Assembly: GCF_000003855.2 (NCBI RefSeq)
Contig: NW_003101643.1
Coordinates: 136,386-151,038 of the forward strand
From: Blastomyces gilchristii SLH14081
Lineage: Eukaryota > Ascomycota > Eurotiomycetes > Onygenales > Ajellomycetaceae
Direction of reading: 5' to 3'
DNA: 14,653 bases
Under the pieces are notes generated by a model, which was not told where the DNA came from, searched no databases, and saw only the letters and a list, made by a program, of their open reading frames with translations. The translations under genes were made by a program, and so were the position numbers. Shown here piece by piece: positions 7,634 through 14,653 of this stretch (its first letter is position 1; the number at the start of each line of letters is the position of its first letter).

Positions 7634-9616
7634 AAGCAGTTCTCATCAGTCAAGAACTGCTGTTTCAGATAATACAGAACTCAGAGTTCAGATTAATTGA
7701 TTATAGCTGACTCATTTTACAAGATATTATCAGCTGTAGTTATGTAATCTCTCATTGAGAATATCTTTAATCTCTCACTTAAGCTTATTATCTTCTTCTA
7801 TGATCTCTGATGACTATCAGTTAAAAGTCAGTTGAGAAGAGAACAGATCAGTGATGGCATAGCAGAGTAAGCTTGTATGAAAGATATTATAAATCTCTAG
7901 TGATATGTTAAGACAGTAGTTATAACTATCTAGAACTTCTATTACTTTGTACTTGATATAATGATAATTCAGTGTACAAGATGAATGTATAGTTTATATA
8001 TTCTTAAGATTCAATTATACTAAGTCTTTCTATCTTATACTGCTCAGTGAAATCTTCAGTGAATATTGATTTAATTCTCTTAATCTTGTTTTACAGTTAT
8101 TATAAAGACTTCTACTCAGTTGTAGATATCTCAGAGCTTTATCACTATATTATCAGTGATCTGAATTGAACTGTAGAGATTCAGTGTGAAATGAGTGATT
8201 TTCAGAAGATTTAATACTTTCATATAATAATTATATCTAAGAAAGAACAGGCTTATATCTGTTAAAACAGTATCTCAGTTATTAATAGCAATCTCTGCAT
8301 GTAGAAGAAGATTGTATTAATCATCTTATAAGTAGTTATAGAACTTACAAAGATAATTCTTTACAGTCTGAATTATCTATTTCAATACATGATTAGTCTC
8401 AGAGTAATAGACAGTTAATAAATAGTGTATAATGTTGAGAACTTGACAGATTCTTGTTCAGAGAGTACTTATAAATTAACAGTCTCAGTTTAATATAATA
8501 GATCTCAGTAATTTATACATTTAATAGAATAAACTCTGTAAGAAGACTTTAATAACTTGTTCAGTATTTATCTTATTATAAGATTTCAATATTTAATCTT
8601 TACTTAGTTAATTAATAATAATCAGAATATTCTTATAACTCTTACTCTTAGATAGATTAATAGTGAAGTTAATTACTACATCTTATCAGATTCTATCAGA
8701 GATATTAAGTGATTTCAGTAGATCTTTTCTATAGTTCTTTTATAAGATAATGAAAGAACAGTGATTACAGTTTTAAATGAAGTATCTGATACTATTTAAT
8801 ATCTCAGATTAGTAGAACTCTCAGAAGATTATTCTATACAGTTATTCATAATTTAAATAATCAGTTATATACAAATCATACATCTCTTATATTATCTGAG
8901 TATATAAGAATTCAGAGTGAGAGACTCAGTGTTATTTACAGAATTATAGAGTATTATTATCATTAATTAAATATTCTGAGATATCAGTTCTTATATGTAG
9001 TTCTGAGAAAAATCAGAGTGTTTCTTAATATACTGCTTTAATAAATGCTTGAAGAAGTTTATCAGTTTAAGCTGTTATATATTATAATTCATTCAGTGTC
9101 GATCTGAAGAATGTTCTGATTAATAAATTATGTATAGTGTTATAGATAATCTTATCATGATCAACTAATATCTTCAGATTCAAGAGTCAGTGTTCTTGAT
9201 TTATTCAGTATGTATCTGTTATATCAGACAGTATATCTTGTTCTTATTATAAGAGAACATCTGTCATCAAGTTCTGACTGCTGAGGCAGTAGTGTATTAT
9301 AAAATGAAAGCAGCTTAGAAACTCAGATTATTATATCTATTATTCAGTGAGTTTACAGGTTATTATAAAGTATTTAAGATTCTTATAATTCATAATTATC
9401 TTAAATTTAGAGATACTTCAGAGTTCAGAGTCTCATTCTTCTAGACAGTGTATAATTATGAGAAGTTTCTTATCATAGATCTCATAATTGTATTCAGCAG
9501 AACTCAGTTTCTTAGATATAAAAGTATACAATTATAGAATATCTTCATTATCATATTATAATATCGCTTCTTCTATGACATAGTCAGAGAAATCAGCTTC
9601 AATAACTATTTCATAA
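7619..9616 (-). pseudogene. Pol relic of element 2: RNase H, integrase and chromodomain
   Basis: Reverse-strand reading. RNase H occupies about 9616-9250: VIEADFSDYVIEE, then [19 protein letters not shown], ending near SQNLMTDVLS. The integrase zinc-binding segment is at about 8900-8766 (EFY*SEILNSIRYFI*NC). The catalytic core follows at about 8750-8300, where the first catalytic Asp of the DFxxxLP block reads Asn (NFTINL, AAC at 8670-8668). The C-terminus (about 8000-7640) reads FEVLDSYNYCLNISLEIYNIFHTSLL-like sequence in pieces, then a chromodomain at about 7800-7640: E-IKDILNERLHNYS**YLVK*VSYNQ, where the family has WExExILxxR...YLVKWxGY. This makes it a chromovirus. Stops are mostly TGA at Trp or Arg positions. 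It would have encoded the enzymes that copy and insert the element. Confidence 0.9.
7635..7661. other. Inverted repeat near the end of element 2 pol
   Basis: AGCAGTTCT (7635-7643) and AGAACTGCT (7653-7661) pair perfectly across a 9-base loop, close to the polypurine tract. It lies in the coding end of pol, so it may be fortuitous. Confidence 0.4.
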
Positions 9617-9922
9617 TGTGGCGGGCTGCGCCCGATCAATTATATAGACTATTCTGTTACACTTCATAGATTCTTCCGCTTCACTCTCGAACACATACAC
9701 TCTGATTCTCAGCCATTCTCGATCACTGATCCTCGGCCGCTATGAACATGTATAGATTCTTTCACCCCGAAGCTCCATCATGTACATCATCACATATATG
9801 TATAAATATTCACTCTGATCACTGATTTCTACACTTTCTCTTTCTTTTCTTCTCTAATGTTTTTCTCTTTGTTATATAAGATCTATATATTATATCAATC
9901 TATTCAGCGTAGGCCTCTTACA
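9617..9922 (+). repeat. 5' LTR of element 3 (306 bp)
   Basis: It opens TGTGGCGGGCTGCGCCCGATC and closes GGCCTCTTACA. It is the inverted counterpart of 7288-7615 and slightly shorter through small indels. The two differ by many transitions, yet both keep GC-rich patches absent from the internal regions. It carries a conserved TATATAAG at 9873-9880 after a TTTCTCTTTCTTTTC tract, likely the core promoter for the element RNA. Confidence 0.92.
9873..9880 (+). promoter_or_regulatory. Putative TATA box in the LTR
   Basis: TATATAAG follows a long pyrimidine tract and lies about 40 bases before the LTR end. It is conserved in the other LTR copy (complement of 7331-7338). Position and conservation support a promoter role, but no transcription start can be read from the sequence. 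Confidence 0.5.
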
Positions 9923-10295
9923 CTAGAAAAATGTTCATTATCTTCTTATTAGAAAATAATTATCCATGTATCATCTTCTTATTAGAAATGATTATTCATT
10001 GAGAAATATTCAAACATGTAATGATGTGTAAGAAAGAGAAACACAGTTAAGTGAACACTGAGTTCTTAGATAGAAGCTTGCTTATCAGTCATCCTGGCCC
10101 TGTAATAAGATCTTATAAAGAGAATGTCAGTGAAAGACCTGAGAGTTCTAACACTCAGATGTATGAGATATTCATACAATTACACTTCTTCATATTCATA
10201 TGATTACACATCTGATGATCAATATAATCATGTCTAATAATAATATGAAATTCTTGAACATGAGTATAGATGTAATGTCACAGTGACTCTGAGCA
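9923..10295 (+). other. Leader between 5' LTR and gag of element 3
   Basis: This is untranslated element sequence. I could not identify a tRNA-complementary primer-binding site directly after the LTR (CTAGAAAAATG). A 16-bp direct repeat, ATCTTCTTATTAGAAA, occurs at 9940-9955 and 9973-9988, a 33-bp period. A small GC-containing patch, ATCCTGGCCCTG, survives near 10090-10101. No coding region is supported here. Confidence 0.6.
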
Positions 10296-11402
10296 ATGTT
10301 GAAATTACAACAATAATAAATAGCTGATATGTATACAACTCAACAACTTCAATATGAAGAGATTTAATAATTAACTCATACAATTTCAATATCTACAGAA
10401 TCAAATATAAAAGCACTGAAAGAATGCTTAGATACTTCTACATATTTTAATGCTTTCAATCTCACTCTCTACTTATCATGAAGGATGAAAATGCTCATGA
10501 AACTGAGTGTAGATGAAGATGTCATCAGTTCATTAATCAATTAAGATTGATATATCAATGAATGATTGAAGAATTATACAAAACAGAAATTTTATTTATA
10601 AATGAAAGCATGTAAATCAGTGTTACAAACATCTGACAATATCATCAAACATTTTAATATTCTGTTTCAAGTCACTGCTATGCAACAGAAAGCATTAGAT
10701 TGATTACAGAGTGTCTAACAGAGAAACATTTCTCTTACAACATTCATCCCTGACTTTGACATCAAGATCTTAGAAGCAGATGATTAATCTTAAGAGAATT
10801 AAATGAAGATTAGCATGCTTAAGAAGACATTAACTTTTGAACTCTTACAGGCTCTCATAAGTGTAAATGAAGACTCAACTTATGAAGATTTCTACACACA
10901 GCTTCAGATATTGAATAATCATCTTATCAAGCTCAAGACTATACAGAACAGTGACAGAAGATGTTACATCTCAGTTATTTATACATCTGCACTGAAGAGA
11001 AGTAACAGCAATAATGCAGATGTTATGAACTGAATAGATTCAAATGTCTATACATAAGCAAGAGTTTCTGCTGTTCAAACAGGCTTCTGAGTTTCTGGGA
11101 TCACTTCTGAAGAAGTCACTGATTGATGTCAACATAAAGTATACATTAACTGTAACTGATCAGAATATATCACTTTCAACTATCAATTGACCTATATATC
11201 TTCTCAATCAAGAGAAAGATCAGTGTCTTCTCATTCAAAGAATGAATCAGTGTCTGTTCATATCAACCACATTGCAGTGAAGAAAGATTCAGAAGATAAC
11301 TATAAAAATGCTCTGATGAAACAGGGAAAAGATTCACTTCTATTTAAATTTGTAAACAGAAGCTTGAAGAGATCAGATGATAATAATTTAAAGAGAAAAT
11401 AA
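10296..11402 (+). pseudogene. Gag relic of element 3
   Basis: The frame-3 relic starts at an ATG (10296, MLKLQQQ) that is also present in element 1, and ends at TAA 11400-11402. Two open stretches survive, 10803-11033 (KISMLKKTLTFELLQALISV...) and 11187-11402 (polar, SQSRERSVSSHSKNES...). They are remnants of one gag, not separate genes. Between them CQHKVYINC may be the remains of a nucleocapsid zinc knuckle, but I could not fit a complete CCHC. The protease ATG follows at 11405 in frame 2, so gag and pol are in different frames. Function as a capsid protein is inferred from position and from collinearity with element 1. Confidence 0.75.
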
Positions 11403-11404
11403 TA

Positions 11405-11740
11405 ATGAATGCAATTCTTGTATCTACTGTGATTGATAATATATATAATATGAAAGTCATGATAGACAGCAGTCTATGTCACTATGCAATGATAAAATCT
11501 TCAGTTGTAAGATATTATAATCTTCAGCATATTCTCTTATTAAAACCCTGACTTCTCACAGAATTTGATGATTCAAAAGACATTTGTATCTGTTACATGA
11601 TGAAGTTAATCATAGATGTGAGAGAACATCTACATGAAGATGCCTACACATATAAAGTTGATAATCTTGATTATAATCTTATGTTAGAACTTGCCTGACT
11701 ATCTGAACAAGATATCTTATTAAACACTTAAAACAGAAGC
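11405..11740 (+). pseudogene. Aspartic protease relic of element 3
   Basis: Frame 2 from ATG 11405 reads KVMIDSSLCHYAMI, the active-site loop with catalytic Asp kept (GAC, 11465-11467) but the DSG Gly changed to Ser. The C-terminal conserved block reads NLMLELA*LSEQDIL, equivalent to LMLGLPWL, with Gly to Glu and Trp to a TGA stop. It is the least broken protease in the window and carries the empty target site (11447-11454) of MITE copy 1. The same frame continues through the linker into RT, as expected for a pol polyprotein. Confidence 0.85.
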
Positions 11741-12060
11741 TTGATATTCTCTAACAATAATAGAATTCACAAAGATAACATTCACAAGATCATGAATCTG
11801 ATACAGATCTCTGTCAACATGTATAAAATACTCTGAAAAAGAAGTCACTGATAGTGAAATTATATAACAATCTATTCTGTCAGTCTGACTGATATTAAAA
11901 AGGCTCTAGAAAAGTTATTCTGTGTTATAATAACAGATTCTTATATGAAACTCTCTTAATAGTATCATGAATATCTAGATATCTTCTGATAAGATAATAT
12001 TATAAACATACTTCTCTTATGAGATTCTGAAGTGAATCACAGTATCAAGTTAGAGAAAAA
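11741..12060 (+). other. Protease-RT linker of element 3
   Basis: Frame 2 continues as poorly conserved linker with stops, reading ...YHEYLDIF and then VNHSIKLEKKN near its end. The family here has the conserved block that precedes RT (HRPxxDHxIxLE). The empty target site of the hAT element, AGTCTGAC, is at 11882-11889. Confidence 0.75.
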
Positions 12061-12761
12061 GAATGATAAGAACTCTGAACTGTCATGAGACTCTCTTTAT
12101 AACATGTTCTGAGATGAACTTCTTCTTCTTTGAAAGACACTCAATGATCTGTTGAATAAGGAATTTATATGTGTTAGCAACTCTTCTACTACAGTCTCTA
12201 TTCTCTTTGCAAAGAAATCAGGTGAAGAACTCTGATTCTGTGTGAATTATTGAGAATTGAACAGATTAACAAAGAAAGACTGTTATTCTTTATCTCTTAT
12301 CAATGAAACTCTAGCTCACATTGAACAAGCTCAATGATTTACAAAGTTAGATATCATCACCATGTTTCATAAGATTCATATCACTGAAGGAGATGAGTGA
12401 CTTACAGTATTCTGAACATGATATCATCTCTTTAAATAAGTAATTACATTCTTTGAACTGATCAATGCTCTCAGTATATTTCAGAAGTATATTAACTGAG
12501 CACTCTGAGACTTTCTTAATAAATTTGTATTTACTTATCTAGATGACATTCTCATCTTCACTGATGAATTTAGAAAGAAATATCACGAGCATGTATAAAG
12601 AATATTACAATGACTATGAGAAGCAGAACTATCAATTGATATTGACAAGTGTGATTTTAAAGTCAAGAGTATTAAATATCTGGGTTTTATTATAGAAGCT
12701 GATAAGAGAATTTGAATGAATTCTGAGAAAGTCTCTGCTATTCTTGAATGAGAAGCTCTAT
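12061..12761 (+). pseudogene. Reverse transcriptase relic of element 3, cut by MITE copy 3
   Basis: The frame-2 reading is an almost complete Ty3/Gypsy reverse transcriptase. In order it shows LYNMF*DELLLL*KTLNDLL, then FICVSNSSTTVSILFAKK, then L*FCVNY*ELNRLTKKD (family RFCVDYRxLNxxTxKx), then FTKLDIITMFHKI (family KLDLxxAYHxI, first catalytic Asp kept), then ALSIFQKYIN, then TYLDDILIF with the YxDD box intact at 12536-12547, then IDKCDF...IKYLGFIIEA. About a dozen stops, nearly all TGA at expected Trp or Arg positions, inactivate it. The frame breaks at 12761 in the EWEAL segment where the MITE enters, and coding resumes at 13283 (TVRDV). Confidence 0.96.
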
Positions 12762-13282
12762 TAGACTGACCGTGTGACCGTGTCTGGGACCAGGACCAGA
12801 TTTTTTGATAGTCTCATTACCAATTCAACTGATCCCATTACACGGTTTTAACATTAGATAGTAGTCCCATACTGTCCCAGTGAGACTTACTGTCTACTCT
12901 TGTCACATTTTCCAAATGGGATCATGATTTCCACTTCTCAATTTAAATTATTTTTATTGCTTTAAATGACTTTAAATCTCATTTGAGTGTTACCAAAAAG
13001 CGTTACTTTTTAAAAAATTAAAAATAGTCTAAAAAAAACCTTAAAATGTCTAAAAATAGTAACTTTATGCCAAGAATGGGGACTAAATGGGACCAAATGG
13101 GGACCACTTTCTTATTTTTTTTCAAGTCATGGTTCCATTTTTAAGATCTGATATATAGTCACTTTTACATGTTTTTTTGATAGCCAGTCCCAGTGGGATT
13201 CACGCCAAGAAATGTATGGGACCAGACCAAATGGGACCAAACGTGAAATTCATGGGTCCCGGGCGGCCAGTCTAAGCTCTAT
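12754..13282. repeat. Paired 8-bp target duplications of MITE copy 3
   Basis: AGCTCTAT occurs at 12754-12761 and 13275-13282. Removing the MITE and one copy rejoins the pol reading across the site (EAL then CTVRDV), as expected for a clean insertion into pol. Confidence 0.95.
12762..13274 (+). mobile_element. hAT-type MITE, copy 3 (513 bp, best preserved)
   Basis: It opens TAGACTGACCG and closes CGGCCAGTCTA, an imperfect inverted repeat with a single G/A difference over 11 bp. The left subterminal region has two tandem TGACCGTG units (12767-12782). Five exact GGGACCA copies (12786, 13089, 13100, 13218 and 13233) are scattered near both ends, and the A/T core has an inverted repeat (GTTACTTTTT at 13002-13011, AAAAATAGTAAC at 13052-13063). 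It has no coding capacity. It keeps runs of GG and CC that copies 1 and 2 have lost, so it is the youngest or best protected copy and serves as the reference for the mutation spectrum. Confidence 0.95.
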
Positions 13283-13545
13283 GTACTGTGAGAGATGTAT
13301 GGAAGCTTCATCAGATTAACTAACTTCTATCATGGATTAATCCAAACCTTCTCAAATTTAACAAGACAATTTCCAAACTTATTAAGAAGAACTTCAGATT
13401 TTAGGGGTTCACCAAACCTTGAGGCGTGTTTTTTTTTGAGAAGAAGATATTTCTTCACATCCCTCCTCCAAAAAAAATTAATTTTGGATATAAAAACGTT
13501 TATTGAACTGATTTCTCCTACTATGTAATAAAAAAAAGGATATTG
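13283..13545 (+). pseudogene. RT-RNase H connection of element 3, little affected by stop-codon mutation
   Basis: This continues pol after the MITE. Frame 2 is open for 77 codons (13295-13528) and reads FIRLTNFYHGLIQTFSNLTRQ, which matches the conserved FLGxANFYRRFIxxFS block that opens the connection domain. The following IELIS..M corresponds to the EADFSDY start of RNase H in element 2. Unlike the rest of element 3 it holds many CC and GG pairs (TCCAAACC, ATCCCTCCTCC, AGGGGTTC), unusually long A and T runs, and no internal stop. A one-base shift separates it from the RT frame. A 77-codon frame on the opposite strand is a shadow. Confidence 0.8.
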
Positions 13546-13880
13546 TGATATGATAATGTTCATATTCTATAATCATATGTCTTCATGTCTAAGAAACTGA
13601 GTTCTGCTGAATGCAATTATGAGATCTATGATAAGAAACTTCTCACAATTATACACTATCTAGAAGAATGAGATTTCAAACTCTGAAGTATCTTTAAATT
13701 TGAGATAATCACAGATTATAAGAATCTCAAGTACTTCATAATCATCTGTAAACTCACTGAATGATAGTTATAATAATCTGAATTTCTAAGCTGCTTTCAT
13801 TTTATAATACACTATTATCTCAGTAGTCAGAACTTGATAGCAGATACTCTCTTACAATGAGAATAAGATATACTGTCTGA
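13546..13880 (+). pseudogene. RNase H relic of element 3
   Basis: Frame 1 reads [19 protein letters not shown] from 13588, then HYLEE*DF, then FEIITDYKNLKYF (the family has TDHxxLxYF), and ends with HYYLSSQNLIADTLLQ*E near 13820-13865 (family YRPGxxNxxADALSR). The same domain occurs on the other strand at about 9250-9616 (element 2). The enzyme would remove template RNA during reverse transcription. Stops at Trp and Arg positions inactivate it. Confidence 0.92.
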
Positions 13881-14140
13881 TATGACAGATACACACTGAA
13901 TGAATCAGAAACACCAGCTCTTGAATTTGAAGATATTGATTGATCAAGATAGAACAACTCATAACACTATACATGCTTCTTCAATTAGAATATCTTCTCT
14001 CTGAACTATCACTGACACTGATATCTTGACTTCTTCTGAATTTACACTGAATGAATTATGACATGTAATAGCTCAAACTAATGAACTTCTTCAAGCACTC
14101 ACTGAAGCAGTATGCTAAGAAGCATTCTGATTCTCTTCAG
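13881..14140 (+). other. RNase H to integrase spacer of element 3
   Basis: This is the poorly conserved spacer between RNase H and integrase. It is coding-like in part but has no recognisable motif. Nothing else was found in it. Confidence 0.6.
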
Positions 14141-14653
14141 AACTACATATAAGAACTGACATCTCAGAATACTTGATTAATGATAATAATACTCTGCAGC
14201 TCTGTGAATAATATTGAGTTCTCTACTCTGAACTCTTACACACTTGAATAATATAAGAGATGTATAATTCATGTATAATCAGTCATTCAGATTGTGAATA
14301 ATTATATTAAATAATCTTTTAAGAGTTCTACTGATCTGAGATATTAAATAGTATCAGATATTTTATTTGAAACTGTAACTGTTATTCTTCTATTATCTTA
14401 TGAAAGAACTGTAGAAAAGATCTACTGAAATCACTCAATATCTCTAATAGAATCTGATAAAATGTGATAATTGACTTTACTATTAATCTCTCTGAGAGTA
14501 AGAATTATAGAAATATTCTAATCATTGTGAACTGATTAAGTAAAGATATAATATTAAAATCTTGTAATAAGATAAATACTGAACAAGTTACTGAAGCTTT
14601 TCTATAGAGTCTGTTCTATCAGATGTATAGATTACTGAGATTCATAGTATCAG
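14141..14653 (+). pseudogene. Integrase relic of element 3, runs off the window
   Basis: The integrase N-terminal zinc-binding region is readable: IIQEMYNSCIISHSD with the first His changed to Tyr and the second kept, then F*EFYWSEILNSIRYFI*NCNCY, where the last Cys of the pair appears lost. The catalytic core starts with VIIDFTINLSESKNYRNILIIVN from about 14464, with the first catalytic Asp kept (GAC, 14473-14475). It continues QVTEAFL*SLFYQMYRLLRFIVS to the window end, just before the second catalytic Asp (SD). The same region is on the other strand in element 2. The remaining core and the expected chromodomain lie outside the window. Confidence 0.9.

Larger units (their letters stand above)
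7288..9616 (-). mobile_element. Ty3/Gypsy chromovirus element 2, 3' part, reverse strand
   Basis: Read on the reverse strand: RNase H (from 9616), integrase, chromodomain, a pol stop that overlaps the polypurine tract, then the 3' LTR ending at 7288. It is inserted into the protease of element 4 (possible left target duplication TGATT, 7283-7287). It is itself interrupted at 9616 by the 5' LTR of element 3, a close relative in opposite orientation. Its RT, protease, gag and 5' LTR should lie right of element 3. Confidence 0.88.
9617..14653 (+). mobile_element. Ty3/Gypsy chromovirus element 3, 5' LTR to integrase, runs off the window
   Basis: Forward-strand element: 5' LTR (9617-9922), leader (9923-10295), gag (10296-11402), protease (from 11405), linker, RT (to 12761), MITE copy 3, RT-RNase H connection and RNase H (13283-13880), linker and integrase (to the window end). 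It interrupts the RNase H of element 2; the left target duplication would be CATAA (9612-9616). It shares LTR and RNase H with element 2 and gag-protease with element 1. The missing right end should carry the rest of integrase, a chromodomain and the 3' LTR. Confidence 0.9.

Noticed and set aside
7288..9922. A single DNA transposon with ~320-bp terminal inverted repeats (7288-7615 and 9617-9922)
   Set aside because: No target duplication flanks the pair, the polypurine tract and pol end abut the inner side of the left repeat, and each repeat belongs to its own retroelement in opposite orientation.
9940..9988. A CRISPR-like repeat
   Set aside because: Only two copies of a 16-bp unit, inside a retroelement leader in a fungal-type sequence.
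10803..11402. Two small independent genes (10803-11033 and 11187-11402)
   Set aside because: Both are in the same frame, lie between an LTR leader and a protease, and align with antisense gag of element 1. They are surviving stretches of one gag.
12061..12761. TGA read as tryptophan (a recoded or mitochondrial genetic code), since most in-frame stops fall where Trp is expected
   Set aside because: TGA also sits at positions expected to be Arg, TAA and TAG occur too, catalytic residues are lost elsewhere, and the same GG-to-GA change is seen in non-coding MITE copies. Mutation explains all of it.
13330..13563. 77-codon reverse reading frame
   Set aside because: It is the antisense shadow of the RT-RNase H connection segment, whose forward frame matches conserved Gypsy sequence.

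Overview
The window looks like AT-rich, gene-poor heterochromatin from a filamentous fungus, most likely an ascomycete. It is a graveyard of nested transposons whose coding regions are riddled with stop codons by C-to-T mutation, in the manner of repeat-induced point mutation (RIP). I see no living host gene, no tRNA or rRNA, and nothing bacterial. The species cannot be named from the sequence.

Layout, left to right. (1) 1-2623 is the right-hand part of a dead hAT DNA transposon on the + strand. Its transposase relic is readable from about 430 to 2315. Its right terminal inverted repeat ends at 2623 and is followed by an 8-bp target duplication. (2) 2624-4754 is the gag-protease part of a Ty3/Gypsy element on the - strand (element 1). 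It is split by a 506-bp hAT-type MITE (3091-3596). (3) 4755-7287 is the 5' part of a second Gypsy family on the + strand (element 4): a GC-rich LTR start, a leader carrying a second MITE (5268-5773), then gag with a zinc knuckle and a protease. (4) 7288-9616 is the 3' part of a chromovirus on the - strand (element 2): 3' LTR, polypurine tract, chromodomain, integrase and RNase H. (5) 9617-14653 is a sister copy of element 2 on the + strand (element 3): 5' LTR, leader, gag, protease, reverse transcriptase, RNase H and the start of integrase. Its pol is interrupted by a third MITE (12762-13274).

The pieces form a Russian doll: element 1 contains element 4, which contains element 2, which contains element 3, which contains MITE copy 3. 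Elements 1, 2 and 3 appear to be one family: 1 and 3 share gag-protease, and 2 and 3 share LTR, RNase H and integrase. Element 4 is a different family. The three MITEs share terminal inverted repeats and right-end sequence with the hAT element at 1-2623, which is therefore a good candidate for the parent lineage that supplied their transposase. All three MITEs have exact 8-bp target duplications, and two insertions have visible empty sites in a sister element.

The most unusual signal is the mutation spectrum. Between MITE copies, C-to-T changes fall mainly in CpC (GpG on the other strand), with CpA largely spared. Classical RIP prefers CpA. This explains why TGA (from TGG and CGA) dominates the stop codons, why CC/GG are scarce while CA/TG are common, and why standard RIP indices might not flag this DNA. 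A block from 12762 to about 13545 has largely escaped.
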